NCBI GenBank assembly: GCA_016715405.1
Contig: JADKAE010000002.1
Location: 310,001-374,000 of the forward strand
Direction of reading: 5' to 3'
From: Saprospiraceae bacterium
GTDB taxonomy: Bacteria; Bacteroidota; Bacteroidia; Chitinophagales; Saprospiraceae
DNA length: 64,000 nucleotides
A program made the translations under genes and the position numbers. Below, one piece after another: positions 9,003 through 19,100 of this stretch (the first letter of the stretch is position 1; every line of letters begins with the position of its first letter). The notes beneath the pieces were generated by a model, which saw only the letters and a program-made list of their open reading frames with translations, ran no database searches and was not told the DNA's origin.

Positions 9003-11956
9003 CTATTGTTTAATCCTCCCCACATCCCCCACCCCCACAAATCCCGCCCAAAAAAACGGGTGCGACTTTTCTCCGGGTTGCTGCTGCATATACCGCAGCT
9101 TAGCCTGTTGCATGGCCTCGTCTTTGGGTTTGCCGGCTCTTAACTGTTCGTGAAAATACCCCATCAGCTTTTCACTGGCCGCGTCGTTGACTACCCAAAG
9201 GCTGGTGACGATGCTTTTGGCGCCCGCCGAAGCAAAGGCCCGCGACAGGTTGATGATACCCTCTCCTTTTTGCAGTTCGCCCACAGCTGTTTCGCAAGCA
9301 GATAAAATGACCAGGTCGGCGTTTAAGGCGAGCGTGTAGATTTCTCTGACGTATAACCGGGAATCGTCGCCGCTACCCGGTGTGGCAGAGAAAGCCAGGT
9401 AGGAATAATCCCCCGAGCGGCTGTCGACCGCGCCGTGGGTAGATAGGTGCAGGATTTTGTATTGGTCCGCCTGGCTCAAAAAGGCAGACTTGGAAGCTTC
9501 GGGGCCGACGAAATACGCCCCATTCCATCGCCTCGCGGCGTAATATACTTCAGGGCCGCTATGCGGCAGTTCTTTCCACCCTTTTCTGTTGGCCATTGTT
9601 TCCGGGTCGTTGAGCCAGTCGTCTTTTGGGGCCAGTTGTGCTAACTCCGATTTCGATTGGGTGTAAAAGGGCGCAAAGGCAAGTAACCCATTGGCTGCCG
9701 GCTTTCGGTGCTCCTTCTGGGTCATCTCCCGCAGCAGGGTGGCAGAATAACAATAGCTGAACTGGTATTGACGCACCAGGAAGGGATAGGTGGAAAAATT
9801 AGCCAAATCGCGGGGCGGGGCGCTGAGCAATACCTCGAACGGCAGCATAGCCAGCCGGGGATCGGCAATGACGACGACGGAGGATGTCAGGTGCGATTTG
9901 ACGGGCGCGATGAGCTTGTCGTATAATTCCTGAGCGGCAGCCACGTATTGCTGCAAACTGCTTATATACGCGCTTTCGCTTCTTTTTGAGGCAGGCAACT
10001 CGTAGTAGCGGTACAGGCCGGCGCGCACGTCATTCACAAGCGAATCGATCCGCCCGTCGTGGGGCGCCCGGATCAATTTGTGTTCGCTTTTATTTATTAC
10101 AAAAATAAATACCGCACTGTCGCTAACCATATATTCCAGCAGGGTTTGGTCGGGGCGCAATACCTGCTGCCGCACTTCTACCAGGGAGGCGATGCTCAAA
10201 TCATATTTTTGGCGAAAATAGTCGGGGTAGTTCGATTCCAGGTCTTTTTTGAGTGTATTGTAGGCCGTTCGGGTTTCGTAGAGTTTTTGGGTGATGTCTA
10301 ACAGTGCCGTATCAGTCAGACTTTTATTTTCGTCATTTAGCGCCTGAAAACGCTGTTTTTCGTATTGGGCAAGTTGCATATTCAGACTGCGCTCTTGCCC
10401 TAAAATACTATCGGGAATAATACCGCTGTAAATAGCCCCGGCATCCTGCAAAAATTCCAGTAGACTCACCGCCCGCGATTCTTCCATGCAGGCAAAAGCA
10501 TCTTCGATATACTGCGGATCGTTTGTTTGCTGATAAAGCAAAAAATTCGTCTGCACACTGCCTTCGAATACCGGGGCGGCGGCAGTAGCCAGTTCTTTTT
10601 TTCCGGAAATTAATCTGGTGCGCTGATAGCGAATAGCTTCGCGGGCGGCAGCGTATGAAGCGGAAGAGGAAAGCAGTGCGTCGGGGGCCCTGCTCAACCT
10701 TTGTGCGACGCCCATTTTATCAAGCGTTTTAATGAAACGGGGAATGTCGATTACCTGAGTAATATCGCCGTAATAATTGTTGGCTTCGAGTGCCTTTTGA
10801 AAATACGCCAGCGCCTCGGCATAATTGGATTGTGCCAGCTGGCAATTTCCCATATAATTATTTACGTCTACATGGTGATGGTGCTTTGCAGGTAAATGCG
10901 CTGAAAAAAGCTGCTGCGCTTTTCCATAATAATCCATGGCCTGCTCGTAATCTTTTTTCATTTCATAACAAAAACCAATACCGTTGTAACAAACCCCCAA
11001 TTCCTCTTCATAACCGGGTTTATTAATCCAATTATTTTTTGTTTTTTCATAAAAGGAAATAGCCAGGTCGTAATTACCCGTATTTTTATAAAAAGTGCCG
11101 ATGCCCTGATAAGCAAAACCCACTTCGCCGCTAGTTTCGCCCACCTGTGCTATCCATAATTGCAATTCTTTTTCCTTAAAAACAATCGCTTTTTTATAAT
11201 CCTTTGCCGCGGAATAAATATTGCCCAGGCTGTGGTAGGCGTAAACCAGGTAGGGGGTATTTTCGCCAAATTTCTTGACCAATATTGCGATCGAATTTTC
11301 AACCGCTTCGATAGCGAGATTAAAATCGCCTTTGCAACTATAACTATCGCCCAATCCGATGTATCCTTCAGCTAATCTACCCGCTCCGTCCGGTTGGTTT
11401 TTTTCTAAAAACGCTATACTTTTTTTATAATAAAATACGGCCTGGTCGCAATTTCCCAATCCGAGATAAGATAATCCCAAATTATTATACGCAGCGCCCA
11501 AATCGGGACTATTGACTTTTTGTGTAATGCTTACCGCTTTTTGTAGCAATTCAATGGCTTGTTCGTATTCTCCTTTTTGTTCATAAATACTTCCCAGGTT
11601 TGTCATTATTTTCCCCGACAAGGCATCATCAGGCCCGATTTTTTCCGCCCGGATGCGGAGGGTAGTGAGATAGGGGCAATGGCTTTGTCCAATTCTCCTT
11701 GCAACTGGAAAACCCTTGCTTTTAGATACTGCACCGTACCATACTCCACGCTATTTTGCCCAAGCACGGCGGTATATATCTCGTCTGCGCTATCTAATTT
11801 GATTAGCGCAGCAGGCATTTTCCGGCTTTTCGTCAAGTCCTGTGCCTCTGTTACCAAAATACGGGCATAAGCCGTATCCCGGCTTGGTTGGCCGTAAACG
11901 ACAGGTGCAAATAAGAGGATACCCAAAAAGAGGGCAAAGGCGATGTGCTTATTCAT
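9003..11956 (-). CDS. Exported TPR-CHAT protein (caspase-like peptidase fold), one frameshift
   Basis: The N-terminus (MNKHIAFALFLGILLF...YGQPS) is a signal peptide. It is followed by a long array of tetratricopeptide repeats, then a C-terminal CHAT domain with the His box LHLSTHGAVD and the Cys box LSACETAVG, so both catalytic residues of the caspase-like dyad are present. The two reading frames join if one C is added to the run at 11673-11676, giving DDALSGKIMTNLGSIYEQ in one frame and about 980 residues in total. CHAT proteins in other bacteria act as proteases in signalling or defence, but a signal peptide places this one outside the cytoplasm. It is divergent from the sigma factor gene at 12050. 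Target unknown. Confidence 0.88.
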
Positions 11957-12049
11957 ATTGTGTAACGTCTGTATGCGAATTTACTAATTGCCCGTAAAAC
12001 TTATGCCAATTTCCCTATTTTTACCCTGGAGACCTAAACACGCTTTTTC

Positions 12050-12622
12050 ATGCCCTTACACCCCAACGCCTATTACCTGGACGGTATCCGCCACCACCGT
12101 CCGGAAGTGATCAGGGGGATATTCAGCGAATTCCTGCCCATGGTGGCCGCCTTCATCCGCCAAAACAGCGGTACCGACGAAGACGCCCGCGATATTTTCA
12201 TGGACGCCCTGGAGGCCATCTACCGCAAATTGCGCGACGATGACCTGGAGCTCACCGCCTCGTTTTCCACTTACCTCTTCGAAATCTGCAAACGGCTATG
12301 GTATAAACGCTTTCGCAGAAAAAAATTCGAAAGCGGGGTAACAACCGATGACGCCGAGGTACTAACCATCGTACAGGAGCTGGATCAATCCCTGGAAGAA
12401 ACCGAACGCATGAAGTTGATGCGCGAGAAATTCGCCCAGCTCCAGGAAGACTGCCAGAAGCTGATGAACCTGTCCTGGCACACCGATAAAAACATGGAAG
12501 AGGTGGCCGAATCGATGGGCATGACGTACGGCTACGCCCGAAAACGCAAGCACATTTGCCAGGAGCGACTGATTGCGCTGGTCAAAGCCGACCCGCGATA
12601 TTTAGAACTTAAGACTTATTAG
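12050..12622 (+). CDS. ECF-type RNA polymerase sigma factor
   Basis: The 190-residue protein has a sigma-2-like N-terminal half (DEDARDIFMDALEAIYRKL, then SFSTYLFEICKRLWYKRFRRKK, resembling the -10 recognition helix) and a sigma-4 helix-turn-helix in the C-terminal half (NMEEVAESMGMTYGYARKRKHICQERL). This is the architecture of group 4 (ECF) sigma factors. ATG at 12050 gives a normal length. The next gene downstream encodes a membrane protein with an anti-sigma-like N-terminus, and the divergent neighbour is an exported CHAT protein; both are the obvious candidates for regulation by, or of, this factor. Confidence 0.87.
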   Translation: MPLHPNAYYLDGIRHHRPEVIRGIFSEFLPMVAAFIRQNSGTDEDARDIFMDALEAIYRKLRDDDLELTASFSTYLFEICKRLWYKRFRRKKFESGVTTDDAEVLTIVQELDQSLEETERMKLMREKFAQLQEDCQKLMNLSWHTDKNMEEVAESMGMTYGYARKRKHICQERLIALVKADPRYLELKTY

Positions 12623-12654
12623 ATTAACTCGGAATGAAAAGCATGGGTTTTATT

Positions 12655-12745
12655 AACCGCAGAGTTTAAGGAGTTACGCAGAGTAGAAAAAATACTCGGG
12701 GTAACTCGGCGGTTAACTCCTTACACTCTGCGGTAAAAAAAACAC
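12655..12745. repeat. CTCTGCGG/TTAACTCC inverted repeat (family 4, copy 1)
   Basis: The left arm contains CCGCAGAG..AAGGAGTTACGCAGAG and the right arm TTAACTCC..ACTCTGCGGTAAAAAAA, which are largely reverse complements. The array lies between the sigma factor and the anti-sigma-like gene. The same right-end sequence, CTCTGCGGTAAAAAAA, recurs near 22889 and 62525. Confidence 0.75.
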
Positions 12746-12753
12746 CCTTCCAC

Positions 12754-13606
12754 TTGAAAAAAAACGCTACACACGAAAAAATAGAAGCTTACCTCCTCAA
12801 CCGGCTCCCCCCGGTGAGCGCGCTGATTTTGAAAAAGAAATCCGCGCCGACCCCGATTTATCGGAAGAAGTAAACATCCTGCGCGATGCGATCAAAGCCA
12901 CCGGCGAAGAAGACATCAAAGCTTTTCGCCGCGAAATGGAAGCAGCTACCATAGGCAGTGGTGGCCACCACGGCAGCTTTTTTTTATCCATGCGCTGGGC
13001 CATAGCTGCTGCGGCCATAGTGGTACTGGCGCTAAGTATATGGTTAATGACCCGGCAATTTTCGGGTCCGGCGCCGCAGCTGCCCATCGCAAAAGACACA
13101 CCCCAGCCCCCCAAACAACCAACTACCCCCAAAAACCGCCTGTGATCTCACCGCCTCCAGCCGAGAAGGCGCCCCAAACAACCGAATATCTTGCCCTGGC
13201 CGAGGAGTTGTATACGCCATACGACGCCTCCGGCCTTCGCTCGGGTGAGCAAGAAGACACCGTCACACCATCGGATTTTGAGCGCGCCGTGGAGGCATAC
13301 AATAACAAAGACTGGAAAAAGACAGTCAGCTTATTAAAATCCCCTACCCCCGATCAACTCACCGAATCGCTGAAGCTACGCGCCCACGCCTACTTCCAGC
13401 TCGGCAACTTCGACAAGGCCGCCGCCGATTTCCAGCAATTAACAGAAAAAAGCATCTCGTACAAATACGATGCGGAGTGGAATTTGCTGCTGTGCCATTT
13501 GGCAAGGCTGCCAAGGCAGCGAGCTGCATTTGAGGAGTTGCGCAAGCGGATTTTGGAGAATGAGGAGCATCCGTTTTATGAGCGGGTAAGGGCGGTGGAG
13601 TGGTAG
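12754..13606 (+). CDS. Membrane-anchored TPR protein, probable anti-sigma factor (two frameshifts)
   Basis: Three frame segments join into one protein if one G is added near 12815 and one C near 13128. The N-terminus (THEKIEAYLLNRLPP, then ERADFEKEIRADPDLSEEV) resembles the cytoplasmic helical domain of Bacteroidota anti-sigma factors. One transmembrane helix follows (MRWAIAAAAIVVLALSIWLM), then a Pro-rich linker and TPR-like helices (LKLRAHAYFQLGNFDKAAADFQQL). The order sigma factor then TM regulator suggests a cognate pair. The first family-like codons follow a TTG at 12754; no ATG is in frame before them. Periplasmic TPRs could sense or hold a partner, perhaps the exported CHAT protein, but this is inference. 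Confidence 0.65.
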
Positions 13607-13733
13607 GGGTGGGCTGCGGACTGTTTTTAATTAGGATTTCAAAAAAACAACGCACCAATCATCCTTCTGTCATCCTTCAACCATCCCCCAAATCCTAGTT
13701 GAAATTGATCCGCGCATACCGGACGGCCCCATG

Positions 13734-13772
13734 AAAAAACCGGCCCCCCAGATTCCCTCCGAGCGGCCGGTT
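13734..13772 (-). terminator. Rho-independent terminator of the tail-specific protease gene
   Basis: On the minus strand an 8-bp perfect stem AACCGGCC / GGCCGGTT encloses a 19-base loop and is followed by TTTTTTC. It lies about 50 bases after the protease stop codon. Confidence 0.75.
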
Positions 13773-13773
13773 C

Positions 13774-13808
13774 AGACCTTGGAAGGTTTCCAAAACCTTG
13801 CAAGGTCT
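13774..13808. repeat. AGACCTTG palindromic repeat
   Basis: Arms AGACCTTGGAAGGTTT and AAACCTTGCAAGGTCT pair at 15 of 16 positions around a short centre. It sits between the protease stop and its terminator, so it is transcribed at the 3' end of that mRNA. It looks like a dispersed palindromic repeat, but no second copy is in this window. Confidence 0.6.
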
Positions 13809-13821
13809 TTCAAGGACTGCC

Positions 13822-15933
13822 TTACTTCTTCGTCAGCCCTTTCTGATTAATCAGATCGTGCATAATGTTCAGCGTCTCTCGCAGGTAGGCGTCTTTAGAG
13901 ATCGAGCCGAGCCAGTCCTCGTTGCGGGCTTTCTTCGACTCGTCGGCTTCGATGCCGGAGAGGTCTACCGGTAAGTTGCGCACACCGGTGTTGATGGGGT
14001 TTTTGAAGAGGTCTTTGAAGGCCTGCGATTCTTCGTTGCGGGCCTTGCGATAGCCTCTGAAGGCTTCGAGTTGCAGCGGGTAGGCCGTTTGGTCGTATTG
14101 CGTTTTGACGCGCTGGGCATACGAAGTGATCTGCTGGAATACCGGGTCGGCGCCGATGCGTTTCTGGCTGTTGGCCTTTATCTTATCGAGTTTCGCGATT
14201 TTCATCACGTTTTGGTTGTAGGAAACGGCGCCGATTTCGGTCCACTCCAAGGGGTATTTTTCTTCCCGCTCGCCGGTTTCAATAAAGGCGTAGGCATCGG
14301 GCATCACGATATCGGGTGTCACGCCTTTGAGTTGCGTAGAGCCGCCGTTGATGCGGTAGAATTTCTGCATGGTCAGCTTGACGTTGCCCAGGGGTTTTAC
14401 CTCGCTGTGCGACATCGATACCGAGCGGTCGAGGTCGATGAAGCGCTGTACGGTGCCCTTGCCGAAGGTGGGAGTACCCACGATGACGGCGCGGTTGTAG
14501 TCTTGCAAGGCCGCAGCGATGATTTCGGAGGCGGAGGCGCTATTGGAGTTGACCATCACCACCAGCGGACCGTCGTATTGCACGCCGGGGTCATTGTCGG
14601 GCATCACATCGGGGCTCTGGTTGCGCGACTTCACCTGTACAACGGGGCCTTTTTCGATGAAGAAGCCGGTCATGCGCACTACGTCGCGCAGCGAGCCGCC
14701 GCCGTTGTTGCGCAGGTCGAGGATGATGCCGTTGACATTCTCTGATTTGAGCTTTTCGATTTCGACGGCGACATCTTCAGCGCAGTTGCGTCCGTTTTCA
14801 TTTTCAAAGTCCGCATAAAAGCTGGGCAGATAGATATAGCCTACCTTTTCGCCGGGTTCTTTGCCGTCGATGATCAGCGATTTGGCGAATTGTTCTTCCA
14901 GGATGACGATGTCGCGGATTATCGAGATGACTTTTACGGAGCCGTCTTTTTTCTTTACGGTGAGGCGCACTTCGGTGCCTTTGGCGCCGCGCACCTGCTG
15001 CACCACGTCGTCGATATACATGCCTTTAATATCTACGGGTTCATCGTTGCCCTGGCCTACTTTGAGGATCACGTCGTCGGCTTCGAGGTCTTTGCCTTTC
15101 CATGCGGGGCCGCCCACCACGATGCTGGATACTTTGGTGAGTTCGCCGTCGGTTTGCAACAGGGCGCCGATACCTTCGAGGCGGCCGCTAAAGCGGATAT
15201 CGAAGTTCTGCTTGTCGATGGGTTTGAAGTAGTTGGTATGGGGGTCAAATACCGCTGTAATACAATTGAGGTACAAGCCCAACCGATCCTCGCGCTTGAG
15301 TTTGCGCAGGCGCGTATCCCTGTCTTCAAATAATTTGAGAATTTCTTCACGGGCTTCTTTTTCGAGCGCTTCGGGCGACTTGCGTTCGGCGTCGGCGCCG
15401 GCCTTCTCCTGGTCGTCGAGTTTGTCGACGTAGGCATCCAGCACCTCGTATTTGAGGTACTTGTGCCAGTATTGTTTCAATTCGGCGTCGTTAGCAGCAA
15501 AGGGCAGCTTATCGCCGTCGAATTCGATGGTTTCTTTGGCCTCGAAATCGAAGGGCTGGGCCAGGATTTCGCGGTAAAAGCCCTGCGTTTTGTCGAGCCC
15601 AGCCAGGAATAAATCGCTGGAGAGGTTGAAAAAGTCGTAGTTGCCGGCCTGAGCCTGGTCGTCGAGCTGCAACTCGTATGCTTTCAATTTGTCGATGTCG
15701 GCCTGAGTGAAATAACGCCGGCCGCCGTCGAGTTGGTCGAGATAGTAATTGAAAACTTTTTTCGAAAAGTTGTCGTCAATAGGTTGCGGTTGGTAGTGCA
15801 TATCGGCCAGCCGCTTGAGCATGACCTGTATGAGTACCGCTTCCTTTTGCGCACTGTCGGGACGCGGGAAATAGGCTGCCGCCAAAAATCCTACGGCTAC
15901 CAGAGAGAGAAAGATAGAACCTCTGAATCTCAT
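13822..15933 (-). CDS. Carboxy-terminal (tail-specific) processing peptidase, S41A family
   Basis: This is a periplasmic or membrane-anchored serine protease of about 703 residues that trims C-termini of envelope proteins. An N-terminal membrane segment (SIFLSLVAVGFLAAAYF) is followed by a long helical region as in Prc/Tsp, a PDZ domain (VGGPAWKGKDLEADDVILKV), then the S41 catalytic core. The core has NSNSASASEI with the nucleophile Ser and GTPTFGKGTVQ with the catalytic Lys. The length and the C-terminal DUF3340-like extension match Prc rather than short CtpA. I chose the ATG at 15933 over the GTG two codons earlier. The gene is intact. Confidence 0.92.
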   Translation of the reverse strand: MRFRGSIFLSLVAVGFLAAAYFPRPDSAQKEAVLIQVMLKRLADMHYQPQPIDDNFSKKVFNYYLDQLDGGRRYFTQADIDKLKAYELQLDDQAQAGNYDFFNLSSDLFLAGLDKTQGFYREILAQPFDFEAKETIEFDGDKLPFAANDAELKQYWHKYLKYEVLDAYVDKLDDQEKAGADAERKSPEALEKEAREEILKLFEDRDTRLRKLKREDRLGLYLNCITAVFDPHTNYFKPIDKQNFDIRFSGRLEGIGALLQTDGELTKVSSIVVGGPAWKGKDLEADDVILKVGQGNDEPVDIKGMYIDDVVQQVRGAKGTEVRLTVKKKDGSVKVISIIRDIVILEEQFAKSLIIDGKEPGEKVGYIYLPSFYADFENENGRNCAEDVAVEIEKLKSENVNGIILDLRNNGGGSLRDVVRMTGFFIEKGPVVQVKSRNQSPDVMPDNDPGVQYDGPLVVMVNSNSASASEIIAAALQDYNRAVIVGTPTFGKGTVQRFIDLDRSVSMSHSEVKPLGNVKLTMQKFYRINGGSTQLKGVTPDIVMPDAYAFIETGEREEKYPLEWTEIGAVSYNQNVMKIAKLDKIKANSQKRIGADPVFQQITSYAQRVKTQYDQTAYPLQLEAFRGYRKARNEESQAFKDLFKNPINTGVRNLPVDLSGIEADESKKARNEDWLGSISKDAYLRETLNIMHDLINQKGLTKK

Positions 15934-16042
15934 AATCACGGATTGGTTTAATTATACTTCTTAATGTAAATATACTTCGTTTGTTGTAAAATTGTTGTAC
16001 CAGAATCGTGCCAAAGCAAATCTTTAACGTAATACTAACGAA

Positions 16043-16072
16043 TTGCATAATGTTTTGATTTTACTACCTTAG
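16043..16072 (+). promoter_or_regulatory. Probable promoter of the DUF1080 lipoprotein gene
   Basis: TTG at 16043-16045, 19 bases, then TACCTTAG at 16065-16072, one mismatch to TAnnTTTG. The predicted start of transcription lies about 20 bases before the ATG at 16102. Confidence 0.45.
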
Positions 16073-16101
16073 CGGAAAATCAATTTTGTAATCCAATTGA
16101 C

Positions 16102-19100
16102 ATGAGAAACCTTGTTGCTTTTCTGCTGGGCATAGCCATATTCGGTTATCTGGGATGCCGCTCCACTCATGCTGACCACCAGTCTGACTCACAACGCGCA
16201 CACGATCCCTGGGTGTTCCGCTCCGTACTCGATGCCCGCGCGCGAATGCTGACGATTGCACTGCACGACGACCTGTGGGTAGCCTATAGCGCCCAAACCG
16301 GCGCACTCTACAAAGCCTGGAAAGGCGGCGTCAATTTCGACGGCGCGGTGTACACCACGGTCCACGGGCCCCAACCCAGCACGCTGGGCAAAGGCTGGGT
16401 GGAAAATCGCTTTGATGAACCCTGGACGGTGGTGCGCAACGGCCAATCGATCACGCCCCGCATCCAATACCGGGGCCACCGCTTTGAAAAAGGCGGCGTG
16501 CGGGTCAACTACGAACTCCAACTCGACGACGGCACGGTGATCCGCGTGAGCGAACGCCCCGAATACCGGAAAAGCGAGGGCGGACAAACAGTGTTTGAAC
16601 GCACTTTTACTACCGAGGGCGTTCCCAACGGCGCGCAATTGGTTTGGAAAACCAACGCCTCTTCCATTGCATTTGCCTCCAGCATCCAAACCAACGGCCA
16701 GTTCAAGTCGCTGAAAAGTACGCCGGTCATTAGCGATAAGCTACAAGCTATCGACCTGGAAGGCGAACTCACCCTTCGCCCCAATGCGGATACCCGTTTT
16801 TCGCTCACTTTCGTGAAATATCCTCTGCTAGAAAACCCCAACAAAGTAGAGGGCGCAGAGGAGGAAGAAGAACGCCCGCTGGGTTTCCGCCTCATTGCGC
16901 GCAACGACTGCAAGACCTGCCACAATACCTATGTGCCCACTATCGGCCCGAGTTATGTCGATGTGGCAAAGAAATACCGCAATTCTGACGACAACGTGGT
17001 GATGCTGGTGAGCAAGGTGAAAAACGGCGGCTCCGGCGTGTGGGGCCAAGCCGCAATGACCGCGCATGCCGACCTCGACGACGCCGATATCCGGGCGATG
17101 GTTGAATACATCATGTCGCTCGACGCCGAAGAAGAAGCCAAACTGGCCGCCATTCCCGAGGGCAAAGTACCCGAAGATAGCGACCTGACCAGCGGCGAAG
17201 CCGGTATTGAAGAAGCCGACCTCTTCCCCGGCGCCGTGGTGAATGTGTTCCTTCCCGGCAAAACTCCCTCGGCGCTCAAAGACGTCGACTTCAAAGCCAA
17301 ACCCGCCTTTCAGGGTATCGTGCCCATGATGCACGCCGAGGGCGGCGATTTTGGCGACCTGGCCGACGATTTTGCACTGGCAGCCACAGGTTATCTCAAA
17401 ATTCCCAAATCAAATAATTACACCTTCCGCCTGATCAGCGACGACGGCTCGCGTTTGCTCATCGACGACAAGGAGGTGATCAACAGCGACGGCGTCCACG
17501 GCGCCGTGCCCGTCGACGGCGAAATAGCCCTGCGCGAAGGATACCACCCCTTCCGGCTGGAGTATTTCCAGGCCAAAGGCGGCAAAGCCATTTCACTACA
17601 ATGGCGTTCGTTTGATACCAAAAAATTTGAAATTATTCCGAATACGGTACTCGCCCACCACAAAAACGAGCAACCCAAAGAAGTGACCGGCGCACTGGCC
17701 GCGAACGACAAAATACCCGGCGATGCTGCCCCGCTGGTGGACGTACACCCCAGCTATGACCGCTCGCAGGCCCGTCCCGACGATTTTATGCCCAAAGTAG
17801 GGGGCCTGGACTTCCTCCCCGACGGTCGCCTCGTGGTGAGCACCTGGGACGCTGAAGGCGGCATATACCTCCTCGACGGCGTGCAAAGCGGCGATCCCTC
17901 GAAAATGACCGTCAAAAAAATCGCCAAAGGCCTCGCCGAACCGCTGGGCGTAAAGGTGGTTGACGGCGATATTTATGTGCTGCAAAAACAGGAACTCACC
18001 AAACTCATCGACCACGACGGCGACGACCTGATCGACGAATACTATACGCTGAGCAACGATTGGCGCGTGTCGGCCAACTTCCACGAATTTGCCTTTGGAC
18101 TGGCCTACAAAGACGGCTATTTCTACGCCGCCCTGGCTATCGCTATCCTGCCCGGCGGCGCCAGCGCCAACCCGCAAATTCCCGATCGCGGCAAGGCGGT
18201 GCGCATTTCGCAGGAAACGGGCAAACTGGAAATAGTGGCCGAAGGCCTGCGCACCCCCAACGGCGTAGGCATCGGCGCCGACGGAGAGGTGTTTATCGCC
18301 GACAACCAGGGCGACTGGCTGCCCGCCAGCAAAATCCTGCACGTAAGCAAGGGCGCTTTCTTCGGCTCCCGGGCCGTCGACTCCGCCCGCGTAGCCAATC
18401 TGCCCGTCAAACTACCCGTGGTGTGGCTGCCCCAGGACGAAATCGGCAACTCGCCCTCTACCCCCTCTTACCTCAACGACGGCCCCTACAAAGGTCAGAT
18501 GATACACGGCGAGGTGACCCACGGCGGTATCAAACGCGTTTTTGTTGAAAAAGTAGACGGCGAATACCAGGGCTGCGTGTTCCGCTTTATCCAGGGGCTT
18601 GAAGCCGGCGTCAACCGCCTCACCTGGGGACCCGACGGCGCCCTGTACGTAGGCGGTATCGGCTCTACCGGCAACTGGGGCCATACCGGCAAGCTGTGGT
18701 ACGGCCTCCAACGCCTCAAATACAACGGCAAAACCGCCTTCGAAATGCTGGCCGTGCGCGCCAAATCGGACGGCATAGAGATCGAATTCACCGAACCCCT
18801 CGCCGAAGGCCTGGGCTGGAACCCCGCCGACTACAATATCCAGCAGTGGCGCTACGAACCCACCCACAACTACGGCGGCCCCAAACTCGACCAGGAGCGC
18901 CTGCCGGTGAAATCGGCCAGCGTATCCAAGGACCGCAAAAAGGTATTCCTCGAATTGGGAAATATGAAGGCCAACCGGGTAGTGTACGTGCGCCTGCCTT
19001 ACGATTGGACCAGCGCCGGCGACCTCGAATTGTGGTCGACGGAAGCCTGGTACACCATGAACCGCATTCCAGCAGGCCAGCCCGGTTTTAAAGCTACGGC

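Noticed and set aside
9003..13606. A complete defence island (CBASS, Avs or gasdermin type) around the CHAT gene
   Set aside because: No nucleotide cyclase, STAND ATPase or gasdermin-like gene is nearby and the CHAT protein has a signal peptide, so a cytoplasmic phage-defence reading is not supported.
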